Of a DNA stretch of 39,635 nt, positions 1-6,786 are shown piece by piece. This DNA is from Clostridia bacterium (GTDB lineage Bacteria; Bacillota_A; Clostridia; Christensenellales; Aristaeellaceae). Each line of letters opens with the position of its first letter. The stretch's first letter is position 1. The DNA lies in assembly GCA_017518705.1 (NCBI GenBank), contig JAFWUC010000014.1, positions 1 to 39,635 of the forward strand. Reading direction: 5' to 3'. Both the position numbers and the translations under genes were made by a program. Under the pieces are notes generated by a model. The model ran no database searches. It was not told the DNA's origin and saw nothing but the letters and a program-made list of their open reading frames with translations.

Positions 1-1587
1 ACCGGAGGCAGCGGCATCCATTACGCCACGTGCTCATGGAAGAACCTGAAGATCACCGTGGACTACACGCCCAACAGCAAGATCCACGGCTACGCTACGG
101 CCTCAGACAACACCAGCGTGTATTACGGCCTGGACGCAGACAACCTGGCCCAGGGTGAATCCATGCCGGTCAGGATCAGCTTTACAGCAAAACACGCAGT
201 GGCCAGCGTGACCTTCAGCCTGGAAGGAAACAACGGCGGCAGCGGCAGCCTGACCGTCACGAAGACCGCCTCCCAGGGCGGCGCGTGGGACAATACTTTC
301 ACCTTCACGCTGCCGGAGGTCCAGGCGTCCGAGTGGTCCAGCCGGATAAGCACGGCCACGGACATAAGCATACTGATCACCTATCAGGGAGAGGACGGCA
401 CCGCCACCACGGGAGATGTGTCTACCGCGCTCAAGCTGGTGAGGGAGAGGAACGCTCCCACGCTGTCCCTGGCCTTCACCGATACGGAAGGCGTGTACGG
501 GGACTATGGCGTGTATGTACAGAACCAGTCGGAGCTGACCGCCACGCCCACCGTCACCCTGGACACGGGTCCGGACGAAAACAACGCGATCATGTCCATG
601 ACCCTGACGTTCGGCGGCTACGTGTTCAACACCAGCGGCAGCACTTTCAGCCTTGGCGTGGTGACCGCCTCCGGTACCGTCTCCTGGGAACTGGAAGTCA
701 CGGACAGCTACGGCGTGACGGGCACGCTTTCCGGCACGATCTCAGTCACAGCATGGGCACCGCCTTACCTGACGAGCTTTGAGGCGGAAAGGTATTCCAC
801 GGGCGTGGACACGGGCGGCAACCCCGTATACTACCCGGACGACGGCGGCGTGGACATCCGCGTTACGCTGGCGGGCGGCGTGTCCCCGGTGAACGGGCAG
901 AACGCCTGGACCCTGGTGATGTCCGCCACCAACGGCACCAACACCTACACCCGCACGATCATGACGGGCACGGATGGGCAGACCATCAGCCTTAACCAGG
1001 ATCGCAGCGTGTTTGACGCAACACTCTCCGCCACCAGCGACTGGGCGGTCACGCTCACGCTCTCGGACGGCTTCACTTCCGCAGTCTACGACGGCATAAT
1101 CATCCCCAAGGCGGGCGCCATATTCAATATCGAGAAGACGGGCGTAGCCGTGGGGATGAGAAGCACCGGCACGCTGGCGGAGCCGCTGTTCCAGGTGGCC
1201 TACCCGGCGGAACTGGCGAGCATAAGCAAGCTGAACGGCAAGGCATACGACACGGGTTGGGTGGACCTGTCATCGTATATAGACACCTCCAAAGTGTCCG
1301 TCCGTGACAGCTACTGTGAGGCGCGGCGCATCGGCGATATCGTCCATGTACGCATTGCCGTGACCAGCAAGGTAAATATCAACAGCTCCACCTGGCAAAA
1401 CGTCAGCACCGCGATCCCGGAACAGTTCCGGCCCGCTGCGGAGTCGTTCATATCCTCCTACAGCCAAACCCCGGGCGGGTATATTGGCATCAACGCCAGC
1501 GGCATTATAAGAGTCCGCAATCAGACAGGTGTTCAGGTAGGCTCCGGCTGGTGGGTGTATTGCATGGGCTCCTATGTTGTGGGCTGA
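1..1587 (+). CDS. Phage tail / receptor-binding structural protein, partial (5' end outside window)
   Basis: The frame is open from base 1 to the TGA at 1585-1587 (528 visible residues), so the true start lies upstream. The protein is beta-rich: Thr/Ser/Gly/Val-rich stretches resemble successive Ig-like tail repeats. Near codon 380 comes a module reading FNIEKTGVAVGM, which resembles the C-terminal part of siphovirus DUF859-type minor structural proteins ('..GVGIGK..' followed by a short linker and a head domain). The last ~110 residues look like a small beta-sandwich head (WQNVSTAIP, GGYIGINASG, WWVYCMGSYVVG), as in receptor-binding or baseplate proteins. No lysis gene or integrase follows; the gene ends 134 bp before a tRNA-Pro 3' end, suggesting the edge of a prophage or remnant. 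The phage-tail assignment is fairly firm; the exact family is an inference from motif resemblance. Confidence 0.72.
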   Translation, partial: TGGSGIHYATCSWKNLKITVDYTPNSKIHGYATASDNTSVYYGLDADNLAQGESMPVRISFTAKHAVASVTFSLEGNNGGSGSLTVTKTASQGGAWDNTFTFTLPEVQASEWSSRISTATDISILITYQGEDGTATTGDVSTALKLVRERNAPTLSLAFTDTEGVYGDYGVYVQNQSELTATPTVTLDTGPDENNAIMSMTLTFGGYVFNTSGSTFSLGVVTASGTVSWELEVTDSYGVTGTLSGTISVTAWAPPYLTSFEAERYSTGVDTGGNPVYYPDDGGVDIRVTLAGGVSPVNGQNAWTLVMSATNGTNTYTRTIMTGTDGQTISLNQDRSVFDATLSATSDWAVTLTLSDGFTSAVYDGIIIPKAGAIFNIEKTGVAVGMRSTGTLAEPLFQVAYPAELASISKLNGKAYDTGWVDLSSYIDTSKVSVRDSYCEARRIGDIVHVRIAVTSKVNINSSTWQNVSTAIPEQFRPAAESFISSYSQTPGGYIGINASGIIRVRNQTGVQVGSGWWVYCMGSYVVG

Positions 1588-1605
1588 CATCCATTTGACA
1601 TCCAT
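1585..1605. repeat. Short tandem direct repeat at the tail-gene stop codon
   Basis: TGACATCCAT occurs at 1585-1594 and again at 1596-1605 (11-bp period). The first copy contains the TGA stop of the tail gene. A related A-rich repeat, CGAACAAAAC, occurs at 1611-1620 and nearly repeated from 1630. A tiny hairpin, CCGGG-CAT-CCCGG, lies at 1647-1659. No function can be assigned. Confidence 0.5.
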
Positions 1606-1666
1606 CTAAGCGAACAAAACGATACAAAACGAACAAAAACACAAAACCGGGCATCCCGGATAAAGT

Positions 1667-1716
1667 AAAAAACAGGGCGAAAATCGCTTATTTTTAGCGG
1701 TTTTTGCCCTGTTTTT
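1667..1716. terminator. Bidirectional intrinsic terminator between phage gene and tRNA-Pro
   Basis: AAAAACAGGGC (1668-1678) pairs with GCCCTGTTTTT (1706-1716), with further pairing inside (GAAAA/TTTTT and CGC/GCG). Runs of A on the left and T on the right give a U-tract in either direction. It can terminate the plus-strand tail gene and the minus-strand tRNA transcript whose 3' end is at 1722. Confidence 0.85.
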
Positions 1717-1721
1717 GTGTA

Positions 1722-1795
1722 TCGAGGTGACAGGATTTGAACCTGCGACCTTTTGGTCCCGAACCAAACGCGCTACCAAACTGCGCTACACCTCG
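1722..1795 (-). tRNA. tRNA-Pro (anticodon CGG)
   Basis: A full cloverleaf of 74 nt folds on the minus strand: acceptor CGAGGTG/CACCTCG, D stem GCGC/GCGC, anticodon stem TTTGG/CCAAA around loop TTCGGGA (anticodon CGG, reads CCG), a 5-nt variable region, and T arm GCAGG-TTCAAAT-CCTGT. The discriminator is A; the 3' CCA is not encoded. It lies 10 nt after tRNA-Thr and is probably co-transcribed with it. Its 3' end faces the phage gene, the usual geometry when a tRNA 3' end serves as an integrase attachment site. Confidence 0.97.
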
Positions 1796-1805
1796 TTCTG
1801 ACGAG

Positions 1806-1878
1806 AGCCAACGAGGGGACTCGAACCCCTGACCTGCGGTTTACGAAACCGCTGCTCTACCGACTGAGCTACGTTGGC
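1806..1878 (-). tRNA. tRNA-Thr (anticodon CGT)
   Basis: A full cloverleaf of 73 nt folds on the minus strand: acceptor GCCAACG/CGTTGGC, D stem GCTC/GAGC, anticodon stem GCGGT/ACCGC around loop TTCGTAA (anticodon CGT, reads ACG), T arm AGGGG-TTCGAGT-CCCCT, discriminator T. No CCA is encoded. It is first in a two-tRNA unit (Thr then Pro) behind the promoter at 1896-1924. Both tRNAs have C at position 34 and read a single G-ending codon, as expected of supplementary isoacceptors in a GC-rich genome. Confidence 0.97.
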
Positions 1879-1882
1879 GCAC

Positions 1883-1972
1883 ATACAGCCTTAATATTAT
1901 AGCACCGAAAAATATGTTTGTCCATATTTCGGAATTATTTAACATATCAAGGCTGTATATACGCTGGCGTAT
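1883..1972. repeat. Nested inverted repeats around the tRNA promoter
   Basis: Outer arms ATACAGCCTT (1883-1892) and AAGGCTGTAT (1949-1958) are perfect 10-bp complements. Inner arms CCGAAAAATATG (1905-1916) and CATATTTCGG (1923-1932) pair with a two-base bulge. A third palindrome, ATACGC-TG-GCGTAT, abuts at 1959-1972. Together they enclose the -10 and -35 of the tRNA promoter and the space behind the exonuclease-HD gene. They may act as a terminator for that gene, an operator, or a remnant of a small element; none of these is established. Confidence 0.6.
1896..1924 (-). promoter_or_regulatory. Sigma-A promoter of the tRNA-Thr/tRNA-Pro unit
   Basis: On the minus strand TGGACA (complement of 1919-1924) is followed by a 17-bp spacer and a perfect TATAAT (complement of 1896-1901), about 18 nt before the tRNA-Thr 5' end at 1878. 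The spacer and -35 lie inside an inverted repeat (1905-1932). Confidence 0.85.
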
Positions 1973-1981
1973 GTATGGGGG

Positions 1982-3430
1982 CTACAGCTTGAGCCCCGTG
2001 AACACGGAGGAGGCCAGGCGGGCGGCTTCTTTGTACGCGCCGGTGTCGGAAAGCGGTTTGCAGTCCTTTATCAGCTGCCGGTAACCGGCTTTTGCGGCCT
2101 TGAGTTCGTTCCTGCCCAGCGTGTCGGCGAATGCGTCTTTCAGTTTTTCTCTGGTATAGCTCAGCGCCCTTAAGCCGGACAGCGCGTCGGACAGGCGCAG
2201 CGTCAGGCTTTCCTCGTCGTCGGAGGAGGCGGAATTTTCAACCAGGTCCGCCACGTGGTCGTTGAACTCGCTCCTTAAAACATCGGGAGTGACTTCCGGG
2301 CATTTGGCCAGCGTGTCGTGCAGCAAGGCGGCGGACAAAAGCGCATAGTCGTCCGTCATGGTGGAGGCGATCTGACAGACCTCCATAAGGTGGGTCATAT
2401 AGGGCGCCTGACCGGGCTCCAGCGTCTGACCCGCGTGGTGCTCCATGGCAAAGGTCAGGGCTTTGGAGAACAGCTCCTCGCCCGTGAGCACCGGCACGGT
2501 GTCCACAGGCTTCTTCTTGCGCCTGCGGCTGCGCTTGCGGGGAGTGGCGGGCGCCAGCTCCTTGTCCGCCATGGCGATGGCTTCGGGCGTTGCCTCGAAA
2601 AACGAGAGCTTGAGCACCTTGAACTTGATGCCCATGAATTCCCCGCGCACCAGGAAACGGCCGTGGGACACGCAGCTCGCCAGCTTGTACCAGCGGTCTA
2701 TATTGCCCTTTTCGCCCTCTTCCCACATCAGCGGGCTCATGCACTTCGGGCAGTTCATAAGGGAGGCGCAGGCTTCTTCCCAGGCTTCCCTCTGGGAGGG
2801 ATGCCTGTGGGTGCGTGCGGTGGACAGGGGCTTGGGCATGCCGCTGGTGGGGGAGTAAGAAGGCGCTTCCAGCTCCGAGATGCCCTTTTCCATGTCCACG
2901 GTCTTAAGGCACATGGCGGTCACGGCGGCGTCGTTCATGGCGTCGTGCAGGGACAGGTTCACCCGCAAGCAGGCCTCTTCCGCCGTGTGCTTGAGCGCCA
3001 GGGGACCGTGATCGGGATGCTGGGCGGCGTATATCTTCTGGGCGTCGTACCAGGCGCAGGAGGGGGGATTGAGCCCGTGGAACGCCAGGTTGTTCAAAAA
3101 TACGCGCCTGTCGTCGGGACCCCAGGAGAATACCGCGTCCACGTCCTTGAGCCAGGCGGCGAACTCCTGCGCCGCGACGGGGAAGTCCTCGCCGGAAGCG
3201 ATGTCGCTTTCGCTTATGCCGGTGAGCTTTTTGACGTATCTGTCCAGCCGTCTGCGGCCGCCCAGGCGCACGTACAGGTTAAAGCTGTCCACGGGGGTCA
3301 TGTCCTTGTCGGTCTTGACCGCGCCGATCTGTATGATCTCCTCGTGCATTATCACGCCCTGGCGGCTCGAGGGCGTCCACATGGGGTTATGGTACTGGTT
3401 CCATTCCAGGTCCACTATCGCGTAGTACAT
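1982..3430 (-). CDS. DEDDh 3'-5' exonuclease fused to a zinc-finger-like linker and a RelA/SpoT-type HD domain
   Basis: 482 residues. Residues 1-180 form an RNase T/DnaQ-like exonuclease fold: DLEW (Asp7, Glu9), WGPDD (Asp106/107) and HDAMND (His162, Asp167) supply the DEDDh metal and catalytic set. Residues 225-260 carry C227-x2-C230 and C253-x2-H256, a possible zinc site, followed by a basic stretch (298-307). Residues 318-430 resemble the HD hydrolase domain of RSH alarmone enzymes: HHAGQ, PYMTHLMEV (His347), ALLHD (His371-Asp372) and LRLSDALSGLRAL (Asp415). The H, HD and D ligands are kept, but the Glu-Asp of the RSH HDxxED motif is replaced by Ala-Lys. No synthetase or TGS domain is present. 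ATG 3430 has a GGAG site and its own promoter. The exonuclease is confident; the HD substrate is unknown. Confidence 0.82.
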   Translation of the reverse strand: MYYAIVDLEWNQYHNPMWTPSSRQGVIMHEEIIQIGAVKTDKDMTPVDSFNLYVRLGGRRRLDRYVKKLTGISESDIASGEDFPVAAQEFAAWLKDVDAVFSWGPDDRRVFLNNLAFHGLNPPSCAWYDAQKIYAAQHPDHGPLALKHTAEEACLRVNLSLHDAMNDAAVTAMCLKTVDMEKGISELEAPSYSPTSGMPKPLSTARTHRHPSQREAWEEACASLMNCPKCMSPLMWEEGEKGNIDRWYKLASCVSHGRFLVRGEFMGIKFKVLKLSFFEATPEAIAMADKELAPATPRKRSRRRKKKPVDTVPVLTGEELFSKALTFAMEHHAGQTLEPGQAPYMTHLMEVCQIASTMTDDYALLSAALLHDTLAKCPEVTPDVLRSEFNDHVADLVENSASSDDEESLTLRLSDALSGLRALSYTREKLKDAFADTLGRNELKAAKAGYRQLIKDCKPLSDTGAYKEAARLASSVFTGLKL

Positions 3431-3459
3431 AAAGTCTCCAATTCTGTTATCTGGATAGG

Positions 3460-3488
3460 ATTATACCACTTGCGGCGCGTTTAGGCAA
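3460..3488 (-). promoter_or_regulatory. Promoter of the exonuclease-HD gene
   Basis: On the minus strand TTGCCT (complement of 3483-3488), a 17-bp spacer, and TGG-TATAAT (TATAAT is the complement of 3460-3465). It is an extended -10 sigma-A promoter about 30 bp before the start codon, divergent from the promoter at 3527-3555. Confidence 0.8.
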
Positions 3489-3526
3489 CAATAAAGGCCC
3501 GCTGCCTGAAAACGTAACAAATGCGC

Positions 3527-3555
3527 TTGACTGCAGAGCGTTTGGATGGTATAAT
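3527..3555 (+). promoter_or_regulatory. Promoter of the secreted protein gene
   Basis: TTGACT (3527-3532), 17-bp spacer, TATAAT (3550-3555) preceded by TGG. The predicted transcription start near 3562 lies just before AAGGAG (3572-3577) and GTG 3587, which fixes the translation start downstream of the promoter. Confidence 0.87.
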
Positions 3556-3586
3556 CAATGTATCATTGTATAAGGAGATTTTTGCC

Positions 3587-4216
3587 GTGAAGAAGTTTAT
3601 AGCGCTGATGATAGCCGTGATGCTGCTGGTGCCCGCCTTTGCCGTTGCCGACGAAGTGGTCCTGAACGGGAATACGGCTTTCAAAACCGACGTTGCCTCT
3701 TTCATCGCACAGTTCAACACTATGGCCAGCTCGATGAATTACGAATTTGAGTGGTCCAACGAGCCGAATACCGAGGCAGGCTACAACAAGCATATCGGCT
3801 GGTCCACGGACGAGCTGTGCACCATTATCCTGCACGAGGATGCGGACGGTCTGTTCGCTTTTGAAGCGGATCTGTTCCTTGATCTGGACAAGCAGGCCGA
3901 CCAGGCCCAGAAGGCGGGAGAGAACCTGGGCGCGGCGATGGTGTGCGCGGGCTTCGCGCTGAACCAGAGCGAGTTCGGCGAACTCGGCATTGACGTCATA
4001 AACAACGTCGCAGATGAGACCACGAACCTGCTGTCTCCCCTTTACAGCCTGGGCGGAATGACCGAACAGCAGCTTGAGGACGGCATCGCCCAGGTGGGCA
4101 CCATGTGCGGTTTCCCTGCGGGCACCGAAGTGAGCATCTACACTCAGGACGGGACCACCTACATGTACGTGGGCTTCTTCCTCTGCCCCATGGAGTGGGA
4201 ACTCACGGTAGGCTGA
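3587..4216 (+). CDS. Secreted protein of unknown function (209 aa)
   Basis: The GTG at 3587 is chosen because it follows AAGGAG by 9 nt and lies behind a perfect promoter; the in-frame ATG at 3521 sits upstream of the promoter -35 and cannot be used. Residues 1-21 (MKKFIALMIA, then a hydrophobic stretch ending AFAVADE) form a clear Sec signal peptide with no lipobox cysteine. The mature part is acidic, about 190 residues, with few cysteines and no motif I recognise; it alternates short beta-prone segments with an acidic helix (DLFLDLDKQADQAQ). It has its own promoter and terminator (4239-4264), so it is probably monocistronic and well expressed. An exported protein is confident; the function is unknown. 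Confidence 0.8.
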   Translation: MKKFIALMIAVMLLVPAFAVADEVVLNGNTAFKTDVASFIAQFNTMASSMNYEFEWSNEPNTEAGYNKHIGWSTDELCTIILHEDADGLFAFEADLFLDLDKQADQAQKAGENLGAAMVCAGFALNQSEFGELGIDVINNVADETTNLLSPLYSLGGMTEQQLEDGIAQVGTMCGFPAGTEVSIYTQDGTTYMYVGFFLCPMEWELTVG

Positions 4217-4238
4217 TACCTGACATGCGATCACGACG

Positions 4239-4264
4239 CGGGCGGAGGCATTCCGCCCGTTTTT
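4239..4264 (+). terminator. Intrinsic terminator of the secreted protein gene
   Basis: CGGGCGGA (4239-4246) pairs with TCCGCCCG (4252-4259), loop GGCAT, followed by TTTTT (4260-4264). Confidence 0.88.
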
Positions 4265-4274
4265 GAGCGAATAA

Positions 4275-4826
<552 letters not shown>

Positions 4827-4857
4827 AAACGAGAAAACAAGATCTGCTGGAGGCAAA

Positions 4858-5937
4858 ATGAACGCGATACTGATCCCCGCGTACAAGCCGGACGAAAAAC
4901 TGATAGAGCTGTGCGAAAAACTTTTGTCGCATCCGAATGTACAGGTCGTGGTGGTGGACGATGGCAGCGGCGAAGCGTATAAACATATTTTTGAAGGCCT
5001 CGATCCCCGGGTGGTGCGCCTGGGCTACGGGGAGAACCACGGCAAGGGCTACGCGCTCAAAACGGGGATAAGATATATTTACGAAAACATGCCCGAGTGC
5101 GAGCGCCTGGTGACCGCCGACGCGGACGGTCAGCACCGCTACGAGGACATAGAAAAGGTCATAGCCAAGAGCCAGGAGTGCCCCGGAGCGCTGGTGCTTG
5201 GCGGACGCAGGTTCGACGAAAGCAACGTGCCTTTCCGTTCCCGCTTCGGCAACGCCTGCACGCGCCTGGTGTTCCGCCTGGCCAGCGGGGCAGCCGTATA
5301 CGACACCCAGACGGGTCTGAGGGGCTTTGACCGCCCGGGCATGAAGCTGTTCATGGACGTGAAGGGCGACAGGTACGAGTACGAGATGAACATGCTGCTC
5401 AAAGCCTCGGAAGAGGACATGCCCATCAAGGAGATCACCATCGCAACGGTGTACCTGGAGGAAAACAAGTCCAGCCACTTCAATCCCCTCAAGGACTCCC
5501 TGCGCATATACAAGAGCATCCTCAAGTTCGCAGCTTCCAGTTTCCTGGCGTTTTTGCTGGACTATCTGGTGTTCCTTATACTTCACCGGGTGTTCAGGGC
5601 GCTCGGCTGGTTCCTGCCGGGGGTCGATATAGGCAAACTGCATCTGGGACCGAAGGAGGCCGCCAACGCCTTTGCCAGGATCGTGTCTTCCTGTGCGAAC
5701 TTCTTTGTGAACCACCGCGTGGTGTTCAACAGCAAGGAGAAGATCTGGAAGGCCGCCATCAAATACGCGATACTGGCGCTGTTCATATTCTGCCTGGACA
5801 CGTTCGTGCTCAAGTTCTTTATGGAAGTGTGTTTCGTGCCGGACTGGCTGGCCAAGCCCATGACCGAGACCATAATGTTCTTCGTGAACTTCCCCATCCA
5901 GCGCAAATTCGTGTTCAAAAGACAGAGAAGAAGCTGA
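4858..5937 (+). CDS. Family 2 glycosyltransferase with C-terminal GtrA membrane domain
   Basis: 359 residues, start ATG 4858 behind CTGGAGG. The N-terminal ~210 residues are a GT-A fold like polyprenyl-phosphate mannosyl/glucosyltransferases: IPAYKPDE, VVVDDGS (Asp34-Asp35), and TADADGQH with the DxD-like Asp88/Asp90. Residues ~220-355 are a GtrA-like bundle of about four membrane segments (FLAFLLDYLVFLIL, ANFFVNHRVVF, AILALFIFCLDTFVL, MFFVNFPIQRKFVF). Such fusions are thought to load a sugar onto undecaprenyl phosphate and help move it across the membrane for cell-surface glycan decoration. The sugar and acceptor cannot be read from the sequence. It may be co-transcribed with pyrR (31-nt gap). 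Confidence 0.9.
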   Translation: MNAILIPAYKPDEKLIELCEKLLSHPNVQVVVVDDGSGEAYKHIFEGLDPRVVRLGYGENHGKGYALKTGIRYIYENMPECERLVTADADGQHRYEDIEKVIAKSQECPGALVLGGRRFDESNVPFRSRFGNACTRLVFRLASGAAVYDTQTGLRGFDRPGMKLFMDVKGDRYEYEMNMLLKASEEDMPIKEITIATVYLEENKSSHFNPLKDSLRIYKSILKFAASSFLAFLLDYLVFLILHRVFRALGWFLPGVDIGKLHLGPKEAANAFARIVSSCANFFVNHRVVFNSKEKIWKAAIKYAILALFIFCLDTFVLKFFMEVCFVPDWLAKPMTETIMFFVNFPIQRKFVFKRQRRS

Positions 5938-5956
5938 AAAGCCGCTGCATGATAGA

Positions 5957-5990
5957 ACAAGCCTCCGGGAGCGCTGCCCCGGAGGCTTGT
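5957..5990. terminator. Convergent hairpin between glycosyltransferase and HAD genes
   Basis: ACAAGCCTCCGGG (5957-5969) and CCCGGAGGCTTGT (5978-5990) are perfect 13-bp complements with an 8-nt loop. The U-tract is weak in both directions, but the position between convergent stops (5937 and 6013) fits a shared terminator. Confidence 0.7.
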
Positions 5991-6012
5991 GTTCTGTAAA
6001 CGCAGACCCGCT

Positions 6013-6786
6013 TCAGGCCAAAAGCTCCAGTATGACCTGCCTGACGGCGTGCTCGTGATTGGGCACGGTGATCTTGTCCGCGGCCTGCTTAACGTTTTCC
6101 AGAGCGTTGCCCACCGCGACGCCTATGTCCGCCGCGCTTAAAAGGGACACGTCGTTTTCGTAGTCGCCCATGCCTATCAGGGTGTGCACCCGCCCTCCCA
6201 TAAGCCGTTTCACGAGTTTGGCCGCGTTGCCCTTGCCGCTGAAAGCGGGCAGCATTTCAAGACCTACAGGCCAGGAGCGCTCGATCAGGTACTTGTCCCC
6301 GAACCTGGCTTTGGCCCGGTCTTTAAGCTCCAGGGCGAGTTCGGGGGTGTACTCTACGAATATGGCTTTATACACCGGAGGCTCCCAGCCCCTTACGGAG
6401 CTTTCGGGGTCGCCTTCGCCCTTCTTCCATACGGCATTCACGCAGGATGAATGCCACAGGTGGGTCTCGAAGCTTATTTCGGGGTCGATGAGGGACAGGT
6501 AATCCCTGACGAATTCATCGTTTCCGCCGATCCGCTCGATGACTTCGAAACTCTCCGGGTCGACGATCGCGCCACCGTTCAGAGCGATGACGGGGGCGTT
6601 AAGGGGCACTTTTTCCGCCACGTTCCGGATAAAATCCGGGCTTCTGCCGGAGGCGATGGTAAAAAAGCCGCCCTCACGCTGAAACTGCTTTATTGCTTCC
6701 ACGTTCTCCGGCGAGACCTGCCCGCTTCTGTCAGCCAGTGTGCCGTCGTAGTCCGCCAGGATAAGATAGCCGTCATACCTGCCCAT
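6013..6786 (-). CDS. HAD-superfamily phosphatase, Cof/YbiV-like (HAD-IIB)
   Basis: 257 residues. Motif I is LILADYDGTLAD (nucleophile Asp12 and acid/base Asp14). Motif II/region is FTIASGRSPDF, Lys of motif III is in AFSGKGNAAKLVKRL, and motif IV is GMGDYENDVSLLSAAD. The ending GVAVGNALENVKQAADKIT is the typical Cof-type C-terminus. These enzymes dephosphorylate sugar phosphates, flavin nucleotides or other small phosphoesters; the substrate is not predictable. The start ATG 6786 lies within the last codons of the MATE gene (14-nt overlap), with AAGGAG 7 nt upstream inside that gene, so the two are translationally coupled and co-transcribed from 8216-8244. Confidence 0.92.
   Translation of the reverse strand: MGRYDGYLILADYDGTLADRSGQVSPENVEAIKQFQREGGFFTIASGRSPDFIRNVAEKVPLNAPVIALNGGAIVDPESFEVIERIGGNDEFVRDYLSLIDPEISFETHLWHSSCVNAVWKKGEGDPESSVRGWEPPVYKAIFVEYTPELALELKDRAKARFGDKYLIERSWPVGLEMLPAFSGKGNAAKLVKRLMGGRVHTLIGMGDYENDVSLLSAADIGVAVGNALENVKQAADKITVPNHEHAVRQVILELLA

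Noticed and set aside
2318..3484. 388-codon plus-strand frame opposite the exonuclease-HD gene
   Set aside because: Antisense shadow; the minus-strand frame has catalytic motifs, promoter and ribosome site.
3521..3586. Upstream in-frame ATG for the secreted protein
   Set aside because: It precedes the promoter -35 and -10, so it is not in the transcript; GTG 3587 has a ribosome site and starts a signal peptide.
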